Shown: positions 9,505 through 19,049, numbered from the stretch's first letter. The stretch is 64,000 bases of DNA from Opitutia bacterium (GCA_016190985.1 JACPPI010000002.1:1-64000); one strand, 5' to 3'. Notes: generated by a model from the letters alone, not told the origin. Numbers and translations: made by a program.

Positions 9505-12331
9505 CGGTGAGGCTGATGCCGCCGGCCGCGTTGGTGTCCACCGCGCCGTTGAAGGTCGTCGTGCCCGTGCCGGCCGACTGGGTCAGCGTGGCGGCGGCGA
9601 AGGCCGAGGAGACGGTCACGTTGTTGGCGCTGGCAAGCGTCACATCACCCAGGCGCGTCGTGCCGACCGCACCGGTGAAGGTGATGTCGCCCGTGGTGCC
9701 GGCGGTCAGGGTCAGATCCTCCGCCGTGGCGCCGGCGGTCGTCGCGTCCAAGGTGCTCTGGAAGGTGATGCTGCCGCCCGTGCCGCTGGTCGTCGTGTTG
9801 ATCGCCACCGCGCTGCCCGCCCCGTTCAGCGTCACCGCCCGCAGGAAGTCCACCGCGTCCGAGGTCGTGCTGATCGTCCGTGCGCCGGTGATCGTCGCCG
9901 CGCCGGTCCCGTTCTGCGTCACCGCGCCATCGGACGTCACATTGGCGTTTAGTGTCAGCAGCCCTGCGTTGGTGAAGGTCACCGGCCCGCCCGTGGTTGT
10001 CGTTAGGGTGGCGTTCAGTGTCTGGTTGTTGCCGGTGAGGCGGATGCCGCCGACGGCGTTGGTGTCGACCGCGCCGTTGAAGGCCGTCGTGCCCGTGCCG
10101 GCCGACTGGGTGAGCGTGGCGGCGGCGAAGGTCGAGCTGACGGTGACGTTGTTGGCGCTGGCGAGCGTCACATCCCCCAGGCGCGTCGTGCCGACCGCAC
10201 CGGTGAAGGTGATGTCGCCCGTGCCGGCGGTGAGCGTGAGATCCTCCGCCGTGGCTCCGGCGGTCGTGGCGTTGAGCGTGTCTTGGAAAGTGATGCTGCC
10301 GCCCGTGCCGGCGGTGGTCGTGTTGATGGCCACCGTGGTGCCCGCGCCGTTGAGCGTCACGGCCCGGAGGAAGTCGACGTTGTCGGAGGTCGTGCTGATC
10401 GTCCGCGCGCCGGTGATCGTCACCGCGCCGGCGCCGTTTTGTGTCACTGCGCCGGTGGTGGAGATGTCCGCCGCAAGATCGAGTGATCCGCCATTGGTGA
10501 GTGTGAGGGCGCCGGTGCCGGTCGTGGTGATCCCAACCGTCGTGCCGTCGAGGGTGCCGTTGCCGTCGATGTCGGTGGACAGGCCCGCATTATTGATGGC
10601 CATCGCGGTCGCGCCTTCCCGGTAGTTGATCGAGCCGACGGCGTTGGCCGCGAGGTTGGTGAGGTTGTTGGTGCCGCTGGTCAGCGTGAACGTGGTCTCG
10701 GCGTCGCTCAACAGCCGCAGACCGCCGGCCGTGATCGCGCCGCTGACCTGGGTCACCACGGAGCCGCCGACGGCATTGAGGGTGACGTTGCCGGTGGTGG
10801 TGACATTGGCGGCCACATCGCCGCCGCCGCTGAAGCCCAGCTGGATGCCCGTGCCCGCGAGGCTGCGCAGCAGGATGTCCCCGGTCGCCGCCGGGCCGCC
10901 GATCGTGTTCGTGCCGAAGGCGAGGAGGATGCCGTGCGAATCCACCGAGTTCTGGCCGGTCCCGGTGATGCGGATGGCGCCGCTGCCGGTGGATTCGACC
11001 TTCGAATCGTTCTTGATCTGCACGCCGAAATTGCTGACGCCGCCGCCGGCCCCACCGGTGCCGGTCAAAGCAATCGTTCCGGTCGAGGTGGTCGCCGTGC
11101 TGGCGCTGTCAAAAACGATGCCGTTGTTGTTGTGGATGCTGCCGGCAAATCCCTGCCCGGTGAGCGTCAGGGCGCCCGCGCCGGAGGAGAGCGTGGCGCC
11201 GAAGAGGGAGATGCCGTCCTTGTTCGCCGCCGTGCCGATGGCCGCGACCGTGGCCGGGGTCGCGCCGCCGCCGAGGGTGATGTTGCCGCCGTTGCTGGTG
11301 ATGACCGTGCCGGAGCCGAGCGAGATCGCGCCGCCGTTGGTCGCGTCGTTGTCGGAGTTGAGCACGATGTTGGTCACGCCCGCGCCGGTGCCGGTGATGT
11401 CCGCGCCCGAGGCTACCAAGATGCTCCGGGTGGTGCTGAAGGTCAGCGCCCCGGCAAGGGCGCTGTTCCGGGTGATGGTGTTGGCGATCGTGAGATCGGT
11501 GTCCGCCGTGGTCGAGGTGAGCGTGACGTTGCCATTCGCATTGATCGTGCCGTTGAGCACGATGCTGCCGGCGGTGACTGTCAGGTCATCGAGCGCGTTC
11601 GCATTGCCGAGATCGGCGAAGGTGGCTGTGCCGGTGCCGGTGGTCACTGTCAGGTCGCGGGGCGTCGCGTCCGAGGCAACCGCGCTGCCAAAGGTGACGG
11701 CGCTGTTGGTGGTGGTGAGCGTCGTGTCGGCGCCGAGGGTGACCGCCCCGGTGTAGCCCTGCGTGCCGGAACTGGTCACCGTGGCGGTGTTGATCGTCGT
11801 CAGGCCGGACACCGCCAGGGTCGTCAGGCCGGTGACGGTGTCGCCGGTGGCGTCGCCAAACACCGCGTTGCCCGTGATGCCCAGGCTGTTGGTCCCGCCG
11901 GCCACCGTCCCGTTGAAGGTCATCGTCGTGCCGGTGAGCGCCGTGCCCGCCCCGAGGGTCACGGCGTCGTCGTAGGTCTGCGTCGTGGTGGTCGTCACCG
12001 CTCCGCCGTTGATGGCGGTGGTGCCGCCGGCGTCCGTCGTCAGGCTCAGGAGCGCGTTGCCGCCCCCGCCCACCGCCCCGCCGAAGGTCGTCGTGCCGGA
12101 GTCGTTCACCGTGAGGCTGCGGGCCGTCGTCGGCGACTGCACCGTCGAGGTGAAGGTCACCCCCGCGCCGGTCAAAGTCGTGTCGGCGCCGAGGGTGACC
12201 GCCCCGGTGTAGGTCAGCGCGCCGGCCGTGCTCGTGTAGGCCGTGCCGCTGAGGTTGATCGCCGTCGCCGTCACGGCCTGCGCGCCGCTGGTGAACACCT
12301 CGTTCAGGCCGGCGCTCGCCGCCGAGCTCAC
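8951..12331 (-). CDS. TpsA piece 4: long repeat passenger
   Basis: A 1,126-residue frame that starts in the duplicated block (SSAASAGLNEVFTSGAQAV) and consists of Thr/Gly/Ala repeats of about 100 residues. Each has the elements TTAINGGAVTT, QTYDDAVTLGA, ARSLTVNDSG and a GAVGGG turn. A central part (about 10700-11300) is less repetitive and resembles haemagglutinin stretches with VVTQVSGAITAGGL. Protein-like coding ends at GGISLTG near 9507; beyond it the frame is an Arg/His-rich shadow. The fold is expected to be a secreted beta-helix. Confidence 0.6.
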   Translation of the reverse strand: MSSAASAGLNEVFTSGAQAVTATAINLSGTAYTSTAGALTYTGAVTLGADTTLTGAGVTFTSTVQSPTTARSLTVNDSGTTTFGGAVGGGGNALLSLTTDAGGTTAINGGAVTTTTTQTYDDAVTLGAGTALTGTTMTFNGTVAGGTNSLGITGNAVFGDATGDTVTGLTTLAVSGLTTINTATVTSSGTQGYTGAVTLGADTTLTTTNSAVTFGSAVASDATPRDLTVTTGTGTATFADLGNANALDDLTVTAGSIVLNGTINANGNVTLTSTTADTDLTIANTITRNSALAGALTFSTTRSILVASGADITGTGAGVTNIVLNSDNDATNGGAISLGSGTVITSNGGNITLGGGATPATVAAIGTAANKDGISLFGATLSSGAGALTLTGQGFAGSIHNNNGIVFDSASTATTSTGTIALTGTGGAGGGVSNFGVQIKNDSKVESTGSGAIRITGTGQNSVDSHGILLAFGTNTIGGPAATGDILLRSLAGTGIQLGFSGGGDVAANVTTTGNVTLNAVGGSVVTQVSGAITAGGLRLLSDAETTFTLTSGTNNLTNLAANAVGSINYREGATAMAINNAGLSTDIDGNGTLDGTTVGITTTGTGALTLTNGGSLDLAADISTTGAVTQNGAGAVTITGARTISTTSDNVDFLRAVTLNGAGTTVAINTTTAGTGGSITFQDTLNATTAGATAEDLTLTAGTGDITFTGAVGTTRLGDVTLASANNVTVSSTFAAATLTQSAGTGTTAFNGAVDTNAVGGIRLTGNNQTLNATLTTTTGGPVTFTNAGLLTLNANVTSDGAVTQNGTGAATITGARTISTTSDAVDFLRAVTLNGAGSAVAINTTTSGTGGSITFQSTLDATTAGATAEDLTLTAGTTGDITFTGAVGTTRLGDVTLASANNVTVSSAFAAATLTQSAGTGTTTFNGAVDTNAAGGISLTGRLRRDRLQHHPRRRLRSHRQLHRHDHLYRRGRRRHGARQPHHQCRRRHRPQRRQHHHHRHAGLQRRRHPWGRHHAHHHHQQRGRLCEHGGFLRRGPRPDRQHWLGQYHLHRRGRWRQPARCRRAQLHRRDDPVFRLHLGFAHHQRRRHHRDQRRQRHHHRRPDLQRRRRPRGQHRPQRDHGHL

Positions 12332-14634
12332 CGTGTGGTCGCCACCGAGCCGCCATTAATATTGATGGTCGCTCCGGTTACCGAGAGCTGGCCCAGCTCA
12401 TCATCACTCCCCGCCGTCCCACCCACCGCCCCACCCAAGGTGACATCCCCGGCACCCGCATTAATGGCCAAGGTGTAGAAGGAACCATTGTCACTGTTCA
12501 CCGTGCCGGCAAAGGTGATGTCGTTGCCCGCCCCGCCGCCGGAGGTGACCGTGACGTCGTCCCTCAGCACGGTCGCCCCGGTGTAGGTCAGCGCGCCGGC
12601 CGTGCTCGTGTAGGCCGTGCCGCTGAGGTTGATCGCCGTCGCCGTCACGGCCTGCGCGCCGCTGGTGAACACCTCGTTCAGGCCGGCGCTCGCCGCCGAG
12701 CTCACCGTGAAGCCCGCCAGGCGGTTCGCCGAGGCCGCGCTCGTGCCGACCACCCCGGTGATGTCCACGGCACCCGCGCCGGCCACGAGGTCCAGGGCAA
12801 AGGCCCCGTCCACCGTGCCGTTAATGACCGCGCCGGTGAAGGTGGCGGTCGCGGCGGCGGCATCGTCATCATCCAACCGGACGATTGAGCCAGCAATGAT
12901 GATGGAGGAGGCGCTGACATCAAGGTTGGCCAGAGGCTGGAGATTGCCGATGTCGCCATTGAAGCGAACCGTGCCGATGCCGGCCGTGATGGTGAGGGCG
13001 CTGTTGGGCGCAGCACCGTTGTTCACACTGTCAATGGTGCCATCAAAGGTGATGTTGTTGTTCGCGCCGGTGGTGTTGACGATCACATCGGCACCCAGCA
13101 CTATCGGGCCGGTTAAAATGGAGGTGGTGGGGGCCGCACCGGCGGTCACGGCCACGGTGGTGCCGTTCAGGTTGATACCCCCCGTTGCCGTGACATTCAG
13201 GTTCGCCAACCCTTCAGCCGCTCCCACGTTGGCGAACGTGGCTGTGCCTGTGCCGGCGGTCACCGTGAGAGCGCGGTTGCTGGCCGCCGCATCGGCATCG
13301 ACGGTGTTGGAGAAAGTGACACTGCCGCCGCCCGTGGTGATCGCGCGGTCACCACCGGTCAATGCGACCGGGCTGTTGACGGTCACCGTGCCGCCCGCGC
13401 CTGGGGTCGTGCCTGCCCCGCCCCTGGTGTCGATGTTACCGCCCAGATCGATGCGTGTGAAACCAGTCAGCGCCACTGGGCCACCCGCGCCAGTGATGGC
13501 GTTGTCGCCATTGTCAGTTCCACCCACCGCCGTGATTGTGTCGGTGGTGAGCACGTCGCCCGATGAGATGAGCGTCACGGCACCCGCCGCCTGCGCGCCG
13601 CTCGCATCGGCGTCGGCTCCGCCCGTCGTCGTGATCGGGCCGACCGTGAGCGCCCCTGAAATTGTGATGCTAACTGCGCCGCCGTCCGCGTTGGCCGCAC
13701 CGGTGGTCGTGATGCTGCCAGTGGTGATGCTGCCGGCACCAGTGGCGGTGAGCGATTGGCTGGCTCCGGTGATTGCGCCAAGAGTCAGAAGCGAGTTCGC
13801 GCCGATGCTGAAGGTCGCTCCGCCCGTGAGCGTGGTGGTTCCGAAGGTCAGGCCGGCGGTGCCGCTGGTCACGTTTGTCCCGGCGGCCACGGCAAGGGTC
13901 TGCGCCCCGATGGAAAGTGTTCCCAAGGTGTGGATGACCCCGGCCCCGGCGGTCAACCGATCCGACGTGACCTGCGCACTGCCTGTCACCGTCGTGTTGC
14001 GGCCGAAATTCAGACCAGTGTCATTGGCCAATTCCAACATCCCACCCGCAAGCGTAAGATCACCGGCACCCAAGGCTTGATCGTTGGTGGTGGCGCGCAA
14101 GGTGCCGGTATTCAAGGTGGTGGTGCCGGTGTAGGTATTGGCACCGGAAAGAACGAGGGTGCCGGCACCGTTCTTGATAACATTGGTGCCGATGCCACTG
14201 ATCACCCCCGACTCGGTGATGGTGGTGCCCGCGGCCGGAGCATAGGTGAGGTCGCTTGCACCAACGCTGCTGCCGGTGTGGGTGAAATTGCCCGCCGTGG
14301 TGCCGATGGTGCTGTTGCCGCCGCCGACCAACGTGAGCGTGCCGGCAAAGGCGTTGTTGCCGCTGATATTGTCCAGGGCCCCGGCCCGGCCCGCAGCTCC
14401 GGTGCCGTTGAGCACGATAGTCTCGGTCGTGCTGTAATTGATGCCGCCGGAAAACCCGATCGTCGCCCCGGCCGCCACCGTAGTGTCTCCGGCGGCGGTG
14501 CCCAAAGCGTTGTTGGCCGCTGCAATCAGGGTGCCGTCATTGACCGCCGTCGCACCCGTGTAGGTGTTGGCTTGGGAAAGAGTCAGCGTGCCGCTGCCAA
14601 TCTTGGTCACGGTCCCGCCGGCACCGGAGATCAC
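12328..14634 (-). CDS. TpsA piece 3: strand repeats and Thr/Gly/Ala-rich passenger
   Basis: A 768-residue frame that resumes the exoprotein after the break near 14680 (the coding phase extends a little upstream of 14634). It begins with VISGAGGTVTKIGSGTLTLS, contains two to three NTYTGATAVNDGTL-type repeats and then changes to longer repeats centred on GTATFANVG and INLNGTT. It contains a 136-base block (12574-12709) that occurs again, exactly, at 12200-12335. The frame ends at INGGSVATTR where that second block has been joined out of phase. All of it looks like extracellular beta-helix; there is no catalytic motif. Confidence 0.6.
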   Translation of the reverse strand: MISGAGGTVTKIGSGTLTLSQANTYTGATAVNDGTLIAAANNALGTAAGDTTVAAGATIGFSGGINYSTTETIVLNGTGAAGRAGALDNISGNNAFAGTLTLVGGGNSTIGTTAGNFTHTGSSVGASDLTYAPAAGTTITESGVISGIGTNVIKNGAGTLVLSGANTYTGTTTLNTGTLRATTNDQALGAGDLTLAGGMLELANDTGLNFGRNTTVTGSAQVTSDRLTAGAGVIHTLGTLSIGAQTLAVAAGTNVTSGTAGLTFGTTTLTGGATFSIGANSLLTLGAITGASQSLTATGAGSITTGSITTTGAANADGGAVSITISGALTVGPITTTGGADADASGAQAAGAVTLISSGDVLTTDTITAVGGTDNGDNAITGAGGPVALTGFTRIDLGGNIDTRGGAGTTPGAGGTVTVNSPVALTGGDRAITTGGGSVTFSNTVDADAAASNRALTVTAGTGTATFANVGAAEGLANLNVTATGGINLNGTTVAVTAGAAPTTSILTGPIVLGADVIVNTTGANNNITFDGTIDSVNNGAAPNSALTITAGIGTVRFNGDIGNLQPLANLDVSASSIIIAGSIVRLDDDDAAAATATFTGAVINGTVDGAFALDLVAGAGAVDITGVVGTSAASANRLAGFTVSSAASAGLNEVFTSGAQAVTATAINLSGTAYTSTAGALTYTGATVLRDDVTVTSGGGAGNDITFAGTVNSDNGSFYTLAINAGAGDVTLGGAVGGTAGSDDELGQLSVTGATININGGSVATTR

Positions 14635-15490
14635 GCCGGCATAGGCCGCGGGACTTGTATTATCCCCGCCGACGGAAAGCGCCGCGGCGAACCAATCTGG
14701 GTGGCAAAGCCGGTGATGTCCAACGTGACACCCGCAGTATTTGCCAAGGTCACGGCCGAGTTGTTGCCAAAAGCCCCGCTCGTGTTGGCGACCGACGCCA
14801 CGCCCGCCTTCAGGGTGCCGGCGTTGACCGTGGTCGGGCCCGTGTAGGTGTTGGCTCCGCTCAGGGTCACCGTGCCTGCGCCCATCTTGGTGATGCCGAA
14901 GCCGACACCGCTGATCGCGGCGCTGACCGCCAAGGGGACAGAATTGGAGAAAGTCGACGTTCCCAGCAACGTGACGCCGCCCGTCTGCAGGGTGCCCGAG
15001 CCCACCGTAGCCTGGATCGAGCCGCCGTTGATCGTCACCGCGTTCGACACCACGGCGCCACTGCTGATGAACAAGGTGTTCGCGCCGATCGCGATCGTGC
15101 CCGTGCCCGCGACGCCCGCGCTATCAATATTGACGGCGCCGCCGGTGATGGTGGTGCCGCCGCTGTAGGTGCCGACCCCGCCCAGGGTCAGCGTGCCCGC
15201 GCCCGACTTCGTCAGCGCCGTCGCGCCGGCCGCAATCCCGTTGTAGGTCAGCGTGGTTCCATCAACCTGCAGCGTGCCGCCGCCCGCGCCCAGCGCGATC
15301 CCCCGGTTGGAGGCCAGGGTCATCGTCGCCGTCGTCTGCAGGGTGCCCCCGGCCAGTGTCAGGTGACCCGGCGTCGCCGCCCCGGGCGCCGTGCCCAGGT
15401 TGCCATCCGTGCTGATCGCCACCGTGCCGCCGCTGATCGTAGTCGCACCCGTGTAGGTGTTGGCTTGGGAAAGAGTCAGCGTGCCGGCCG
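14631..15490 (-). CDS. TpsA piece 2: strand-repeat region
   Basis: Continuation of the exoprotein in a different codon phase after the break near 15485. It carries passenger-associated strand repeats such as TLTLSQANTYTGATTISGGT and LGGVGTYSGGTTITGGAVNI, which in classical autotransporters form a right-handed beta-helix. The protein-like frame runs to GFATQIGS near 14680. There a one-base deletion shifts the phase: restoring one base regenerates the family-typical run ALSVGGDNTS. No start codon or ribosome-binding site belongs to this piece by itself. Confidence 0.6.
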
Positions 15491-17088
15491 GAATTGTTGA
15501 CCGTGAGCAGGCCGGTGCCGGTGTCGATCGCGCCGAGGGACATGGTGGCGGAGTTGAGCGTGAGAGCGGCGTTCTGGGTGGTGATGGCGAAACCGGTGGA
15601 AGTGATCGCATTGGTCGCGGTGATCGAGACGCTGTTTCCGGTGTTGCCGCCAGCCGCGCCAAAATCGACGTTGGCGTTGAAGATGACGTCGTGCGCTGCG
15701 GTGAGGGTATAACCGGTGTTACCCGTCAGGCTGGCAGCCAGCACATAGAAATCGACACCACCAGAGGCATCAAACGGATCCGTGTTATCCTGCGTCGCGC
15801 CGTTCGCCGGATCGACGCCGACATAGAGGTCGTTTGGATCAAGCAGCAGGCTGCCCGAACGCCCGGAGAATGAACCCAAGTCTGCGGTGCCGGCAAAAGT
15901 CAGGTTCTGCTTGCCCGAGACCTCGGCGAAGCCGCCGTTGCCGGCGGCGGGGCCGCCGCGGGCGGAGATGCCGCCGAAGAAGCGGGTGGTCTCGTCGGCC
16001 CAGACGATGACGCGGCCGCCGTCACCCGCCGCCGTGGCATCGGCGGTCAGGGTGGCGTCGCGGCCGACGTGGGTGCGGGTGGCGTTGCGGATGTCGGGAT
16101 TTTTTCCCTGGAAGTCGCCGCCGACGAGAATGGCGCCGCCGCCGGCCGCGCCGGAGGCGTTGACGCTGGCGTGGCCCACGAGCCCGACGCGCTCGCCGGT
16201 GATCTCAACCTGCCCGCCGGTTTCGCCGGCGTTGGCGGCGGAGGCATCGATGGCGCCGCTGACGAGGACGTCTCCCCGGCCCTGCCCCTGGATCTTGATA
16301 TCACGGCCGGTGAGTTTGCCGTCGTGCGTGATGGCGATGGAATAGAAGTCGCCCGCGGCCAGCACGGCGGTGCCGCGGCCGGCGTCGATCGTGCCGGAGT
16401 TGGCCACGGCGGTGCCGTTCGCAGGCGCGGAAGTCGGGTCGGACCGGCCGGCGTCGACGAAGATGCTGCTGCCATCCTGGCCGAGGAGCACCTGGTCCCC
16501 GGAGGCCAGGCCGATGAATCCGCCCGGCGAGACGATCGAGCCGGTGTTGGCGACCGAGCGGCCGATGAGCGCGACCATCTCGCCGCGGATCGAGCCGGCG
16601 TTGTTCACCTCGCCCGTGAGGCCGGTGAAACGGTTCAGGCCGGCGAGAAAATCCTCCTTTGAGAGCGAGCCGCCGACGGCGTAGAGGTGGCCGACATCAA
16701 CCACGGCGCTTGAGCCGAAATAGACGCCGGCCGGGTTCATCAGGTAGACCTGGCCGTTGGCGAGGAGCGATCCGTTGATCTGTGACGGCGTGGCGCCGCC
16801 GATCCAGTTGAGCACCCGCGCCTCGGCGCCGGGCTGGACGAAGCGCACGGTCTCGCCGGGCCCGACGTTGAAGGAGCCCCAGCGGAGGATGCTGTTGTGG
16901 TCCGCCGTGACCGTGGTGAGGTTCGGCGCGGTGGCGATGGTCGCGTTGCCGGAGACCACGGTGCCATCGGCCGGCTGCTGGGCGCGCAACCCGGCGACGG
17001 CGAAAGCCAGCCCCAGGCCCCAGGCGGCGCGCCGACCGCGCGGGCTGCGCGGGCGGGAGGCGAAAGGACTGTGGGTCGCTCCTACCAT
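15262..17088 (-). CDS. TpsA piece 1: signal peptide and TPS secretion domain
   Basis: N-terminal piece of the exoprotein. The start at 17088 was chosen over an in-frame upstream codon at 17199 because it sits at the transporter stop and directly precedes a Sec signal with the core WGLGLAFAVAGL. The haemagglutination-activity (TPS) domain follows, with TVTADHNSILRWGSFNVG, GSLLANGQVYLMNPAG and VYFGSSAVVDVG; this is the part recognised by the POTRA domains of the TpsB partner. Around residue 410 a cell-surface-type repeat region begins. Real coding ends near 15485 (GLLTVNNS); the rest of the frame, down to 15262, is a His/Gly/Asp-rich shadow of the next piece. Confidence 0.75.
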   Translation of the reverse strand: MVGATHSPFASRPRSPRGRRAAWGLGLAFAVAGLRAQQPADGTVVSGNATIATAPNLTTVTADHNSILRWGSFNVGPGETVRFVQPGAEARVLNWIGGATPSQINGSLLANGQVYLMNPAGVYFGSSAVVDVGHLYAVGGSLSKEDFLAGLNRFTGLTGEVNNAGSIRGEMVALIGRSVANTGSIVSPGGFIGLASGDQVLLGQDGSSIFVDAGRSDPTSAPANGTAVANSGTIDAGRGTAVLAAGDFYSIAITHDGKLTGRDIKIQGQGRGDVLVSGAIDASAANAGETGGQVEITGERVGLVGHASVNASGAAGGGAILVGGDFQGKNPDIRNATRTHVGRDATLTADATAAGDGGRVIVWADETTRFFGGISARGGPAAGNGGFAEVSGKQNLTFAGTADLGSFSGRSGSLLLDPNDLYVGVDPANGATQDNTDPFDASGGVDFYVLAASLTGNTGYTLTAAHDVIFNANVDFGAAGGNTGNSVSITATNAITSTGFAITTQNAALTLNSATMSLGAIDTGTGLLTVNNSGRHADSFPSQHLHGCDYDQRRHGGDQHGWQPGHGARGGDAGSPDTGRGHPADDGDDDPGLQPGDRAGRGRRHAAG

Positions 17089-19049
17089 GAGAAACTGGAG
17101 ACAAAATAGAACTGTTGGTTGCCCTTGGCCATGATCAATTGCTGCTCCTTGGGCCGGGTGGTATCCAGCAGTTCCGTGAGCGCCATGCCGTAGTCGCAAC
17201 GCAGGGTGAAGTTCTGCTTCACGATGAGCCCGAAGCCGACGCCCGCGCCGGCCATCGTGAGGGTGCGGTCCACCAAAGCCAGGGTGGTCTCGGCCGTCGG
17301 ATTGTCGGATTTGACCGGCGTGACCTGCCGGTAACCGTAATCAAAGAAGGCCCGCATCACGAGATCCCAATCCGGGTTCTGCCCGGCCTTCGAGGGGCGC
17401 CACTTGAACGGCCACTTCCAAAAATTGCCCGGGTCGCCCGGCTTGAGCGCCCGCGGGAGGTGATACGCATATTCGACCGTGGCCGCGACAAACTCGTCGG
17501 CCGACAGCACGGATTCGGGATAACCGCGGATCGACAGGGCCCCGCCCATCGGTTCCTGCTCGTGCGGGATCAGCCGCGTGCCGCGCAGCAGCATGCGGCC
17601 TTTCGCGCGCAGGGACAGCTCATGGGCCTGGGTTGTGCCGCTCTTGGCCGAGCGGTTGAAAAGGGATTCAAGGTAGAGCGAGCCGGTGAGATTCCAGCGG
17701 AGGGAGGTCCAGTCGGCATCGGCACCCAGGCGGCCCAGCGCCGGGATGCCCGTGGTCGTGTCCTTGTTGGCGAGGCCGCCCACCGTGTGATCGATCTTCA
17801 CGCCGCCGGACACCGCCCACCAGCCGGCATCCCGGGACAGTGTGGCGCCGATGAAGGGAACCAGGAAATTGGAAAAGCCCGTCACCAAGGGACTGTCTTT
17901 GCCGTTGTTGCTGAGCAGGCTCTGGATCCCGTAGTGGTTGTAGTTGGCGCCGAGGATCGAGACCAGCTGCCACTCTTTCCACAACGTCAGTTGATTCGAG
18001 AGCTCGATTCCGCCGAGCCAGTTTTTGCCGGCGAAACGGAGGTTCTGCAGCGTGGCGTCGTTGGCGAGAAAGTCGCCATAGGAGCCGTAAACCCGGACCA
18101 GCAGCCGGGCGGGACGGAAGACCGGGATCCGGTAGGAGACAAACGAGCCGTAGGTTTTCGCGTCCGGCGTGGAGATGGCGTCCACGTTGAAGATGTCGTC
18201 GCGATTCGTGAGCTGGTTGTGCTGGAAACCCAAACGGGCGCGGAACCTGCCGGTCGCCTCGGTGCCGTAGTTGTTCACCTGGCTGAAAATCTGCCAGGAC
18301 TTCGACTCGTTGACCAGGTAGTCGAGCACGACCTTGCCCGGCTGGCCGGCGGAGGCGATGGAGGCCTCGACCCGCCGGCCGGGGTGCAGGCTGAGGCCGT
18401 GCAGATAATCATTGAGCACCTCCTGGTTGAAGAGGCTGCCGGGCTGCTCCGCGGTCTCCCCGGGGCGCAGGGGGGAATGGCTCAGGATGCCGCGGTGCTT
18501 GCGGTTGTTGATGGAGAACTGCGGCTTGATGCGCTTGCCGCGCGCCAGGGTGCGCACCTCGGCGATCTGGCTGGCCCAGATCACCAGATGCGCGGCGCGG
18601 TTGTCCGCCGCGCGGTTGTCGACCAGTCCGGTGGCGGAGGCCTCCAAATCCGTGTAGGCCACCCAGACGCCGAACAGGCCGCGCCGGTTATACCAGCGCA
18701 CCACATCCTGCGCGATGCCGCGCAACATCTCCCCGTCAAACCGGCTGCCTTCCGGGATGGCGTTCAAGGCCAGGTTTTCCGCGCCGCTGGCGGCCGGGGC
18801 GCGGAAGACATTGCCGTCACGGGTGGATTGCACGCCCAGGGTCTTGAGTTCGTCCAACGGTGGCAGGGACGGGTGCTCCAAGCCGTAGCTGAACTCAAAG
18901 CGGTCGACGGCCACTCCCGGGTCCGAGGGCGCGGTGGCAGTTGCAGCGGCCGCTTGATCCTGGGCTGCGCCAACCGCGCAGAAAACCAAGCCGAACAACA
19001 TCAGCGCTGGCAAACGGGCGGATCGTTTCAAGGCCGCAACAGCAGCCAT
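17082..19049 (-). CDS. two-partner secretion outer-membrane transporter TpsB (FhaC/ShlB/HecB family)
   Basis: About 655 residues. The ATG at 19049 is preferred to an upstream in-frame codon at 19169 because it begins a good Sec signal (RSARLPALMLFGLVFCAVGA). A POTRA-like region follows (about residues 80-230), then a beta-barrel ending in an aromatic residue (FYFVSSFSW). Omp85-superfamily hallmarks are visible: GGALSIRGYPES, corresponding to the VRGY/F motif of FhaC loop L6, and FFDYGY, corresponding to the FxDxG motif. The gene precedes its exoprotein with a seven-base overlap, the usual tpsB-tpsA order. It should export the protein encoded by 4015-17088 across the outer membrane. The region upstream of the start has no strong ribosome-binding site. 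Confidence 0.88.
   Translation of the reverse strand: MAAVAALKRSARLPALMLFGLVFCAVGAAQDQAAAATATAPSDPGVAVDRFEFSYGLEHPSLPPLDELKTLGVQSTRDGNVFRAPAASGAENLALNAIPEGSRFDGEMLRGIAQDVVRWYNRRGLFGVWVAYTDLEASATGLVDNRAADNRAAHLVIWASQIAEVRTLARGKRIKPQFSINNRKHRGILSHSPLRPGETAEQPGSLFNQEVLNDYLHGLSLHPGRRVEASIASAGQPGKVVLDYLVNESKSWQIFSQVNNYGTEATGRFRARLGFQHNQLTNRDDIFNVDAISTPDAKTYGSFVSYRIPVFRPARLLVRVYGSYGDFLANDATLQNLRFAGKNWLGGIELSNQLTLWKEWQLVSILGANYNHYGIQSLLSNNGKDSPLVTGFSNFLVPFIGATLSRDAGWWAVSGGVKIDHTVGGLANKDTTTGIPALGRLGADADWTSLRWNLTGSLYLESLFNRSAKSGTTQAHELSLRAKGRMLLRGTRLIPHEQEPMGGALSIRGYPESVLSADEFVAATVEYAYHLPRALKPGDPGNFWKWPFKWRPSKAGQNPDWDLVMRAFFDYGYRQVTPVKSDNPTAETTLALVDRTLTMAGAGVGFGLIVKQNFTLRCDYGMALTELLDTTRPKEQQLIMAKGNQQFYFVSSFSW

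Larger units (their letters stand above)
4015..17088 (-). pseudogene. giant filamentous haemagglutinin-like exoprotein TpsA, reading frame broken six times
   Basis: This span would encode about 4,350 residues if continuous. The ATG at 17088 overlaps the stop of the transporter gene by seven bases (ATGgTAG), implying translational coupling, and is followed by a signal peptide ending near GLRAQQ. Residues 45-330 are the two-partner secretion domain (NPAG-type motif MNPAGVYFG). Next come autotransporter-associated strand repeats (SGANTYTGPTTVNAGTL type), then roughly 100-residue Thr/Gly/Ala repeats, and a charged, non-repetitive helical C-terminus. Codon phase changes near 15485, 14680, 12335, 9505, 7998 and 7566; the protein-like frame always resumes in another phase. 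The first and last pieces share one phase. Either the gene is decayed or its repeats were misassembled. The pieces are listed separately. Confidence 0.8.

Noticed and set aside
7600-12700. Possible CRISPR-like or tandem DNA repeats
   Set aside because: Units are about 300 bases, coding and diverged; there are no short identical repeats with unique spacers.
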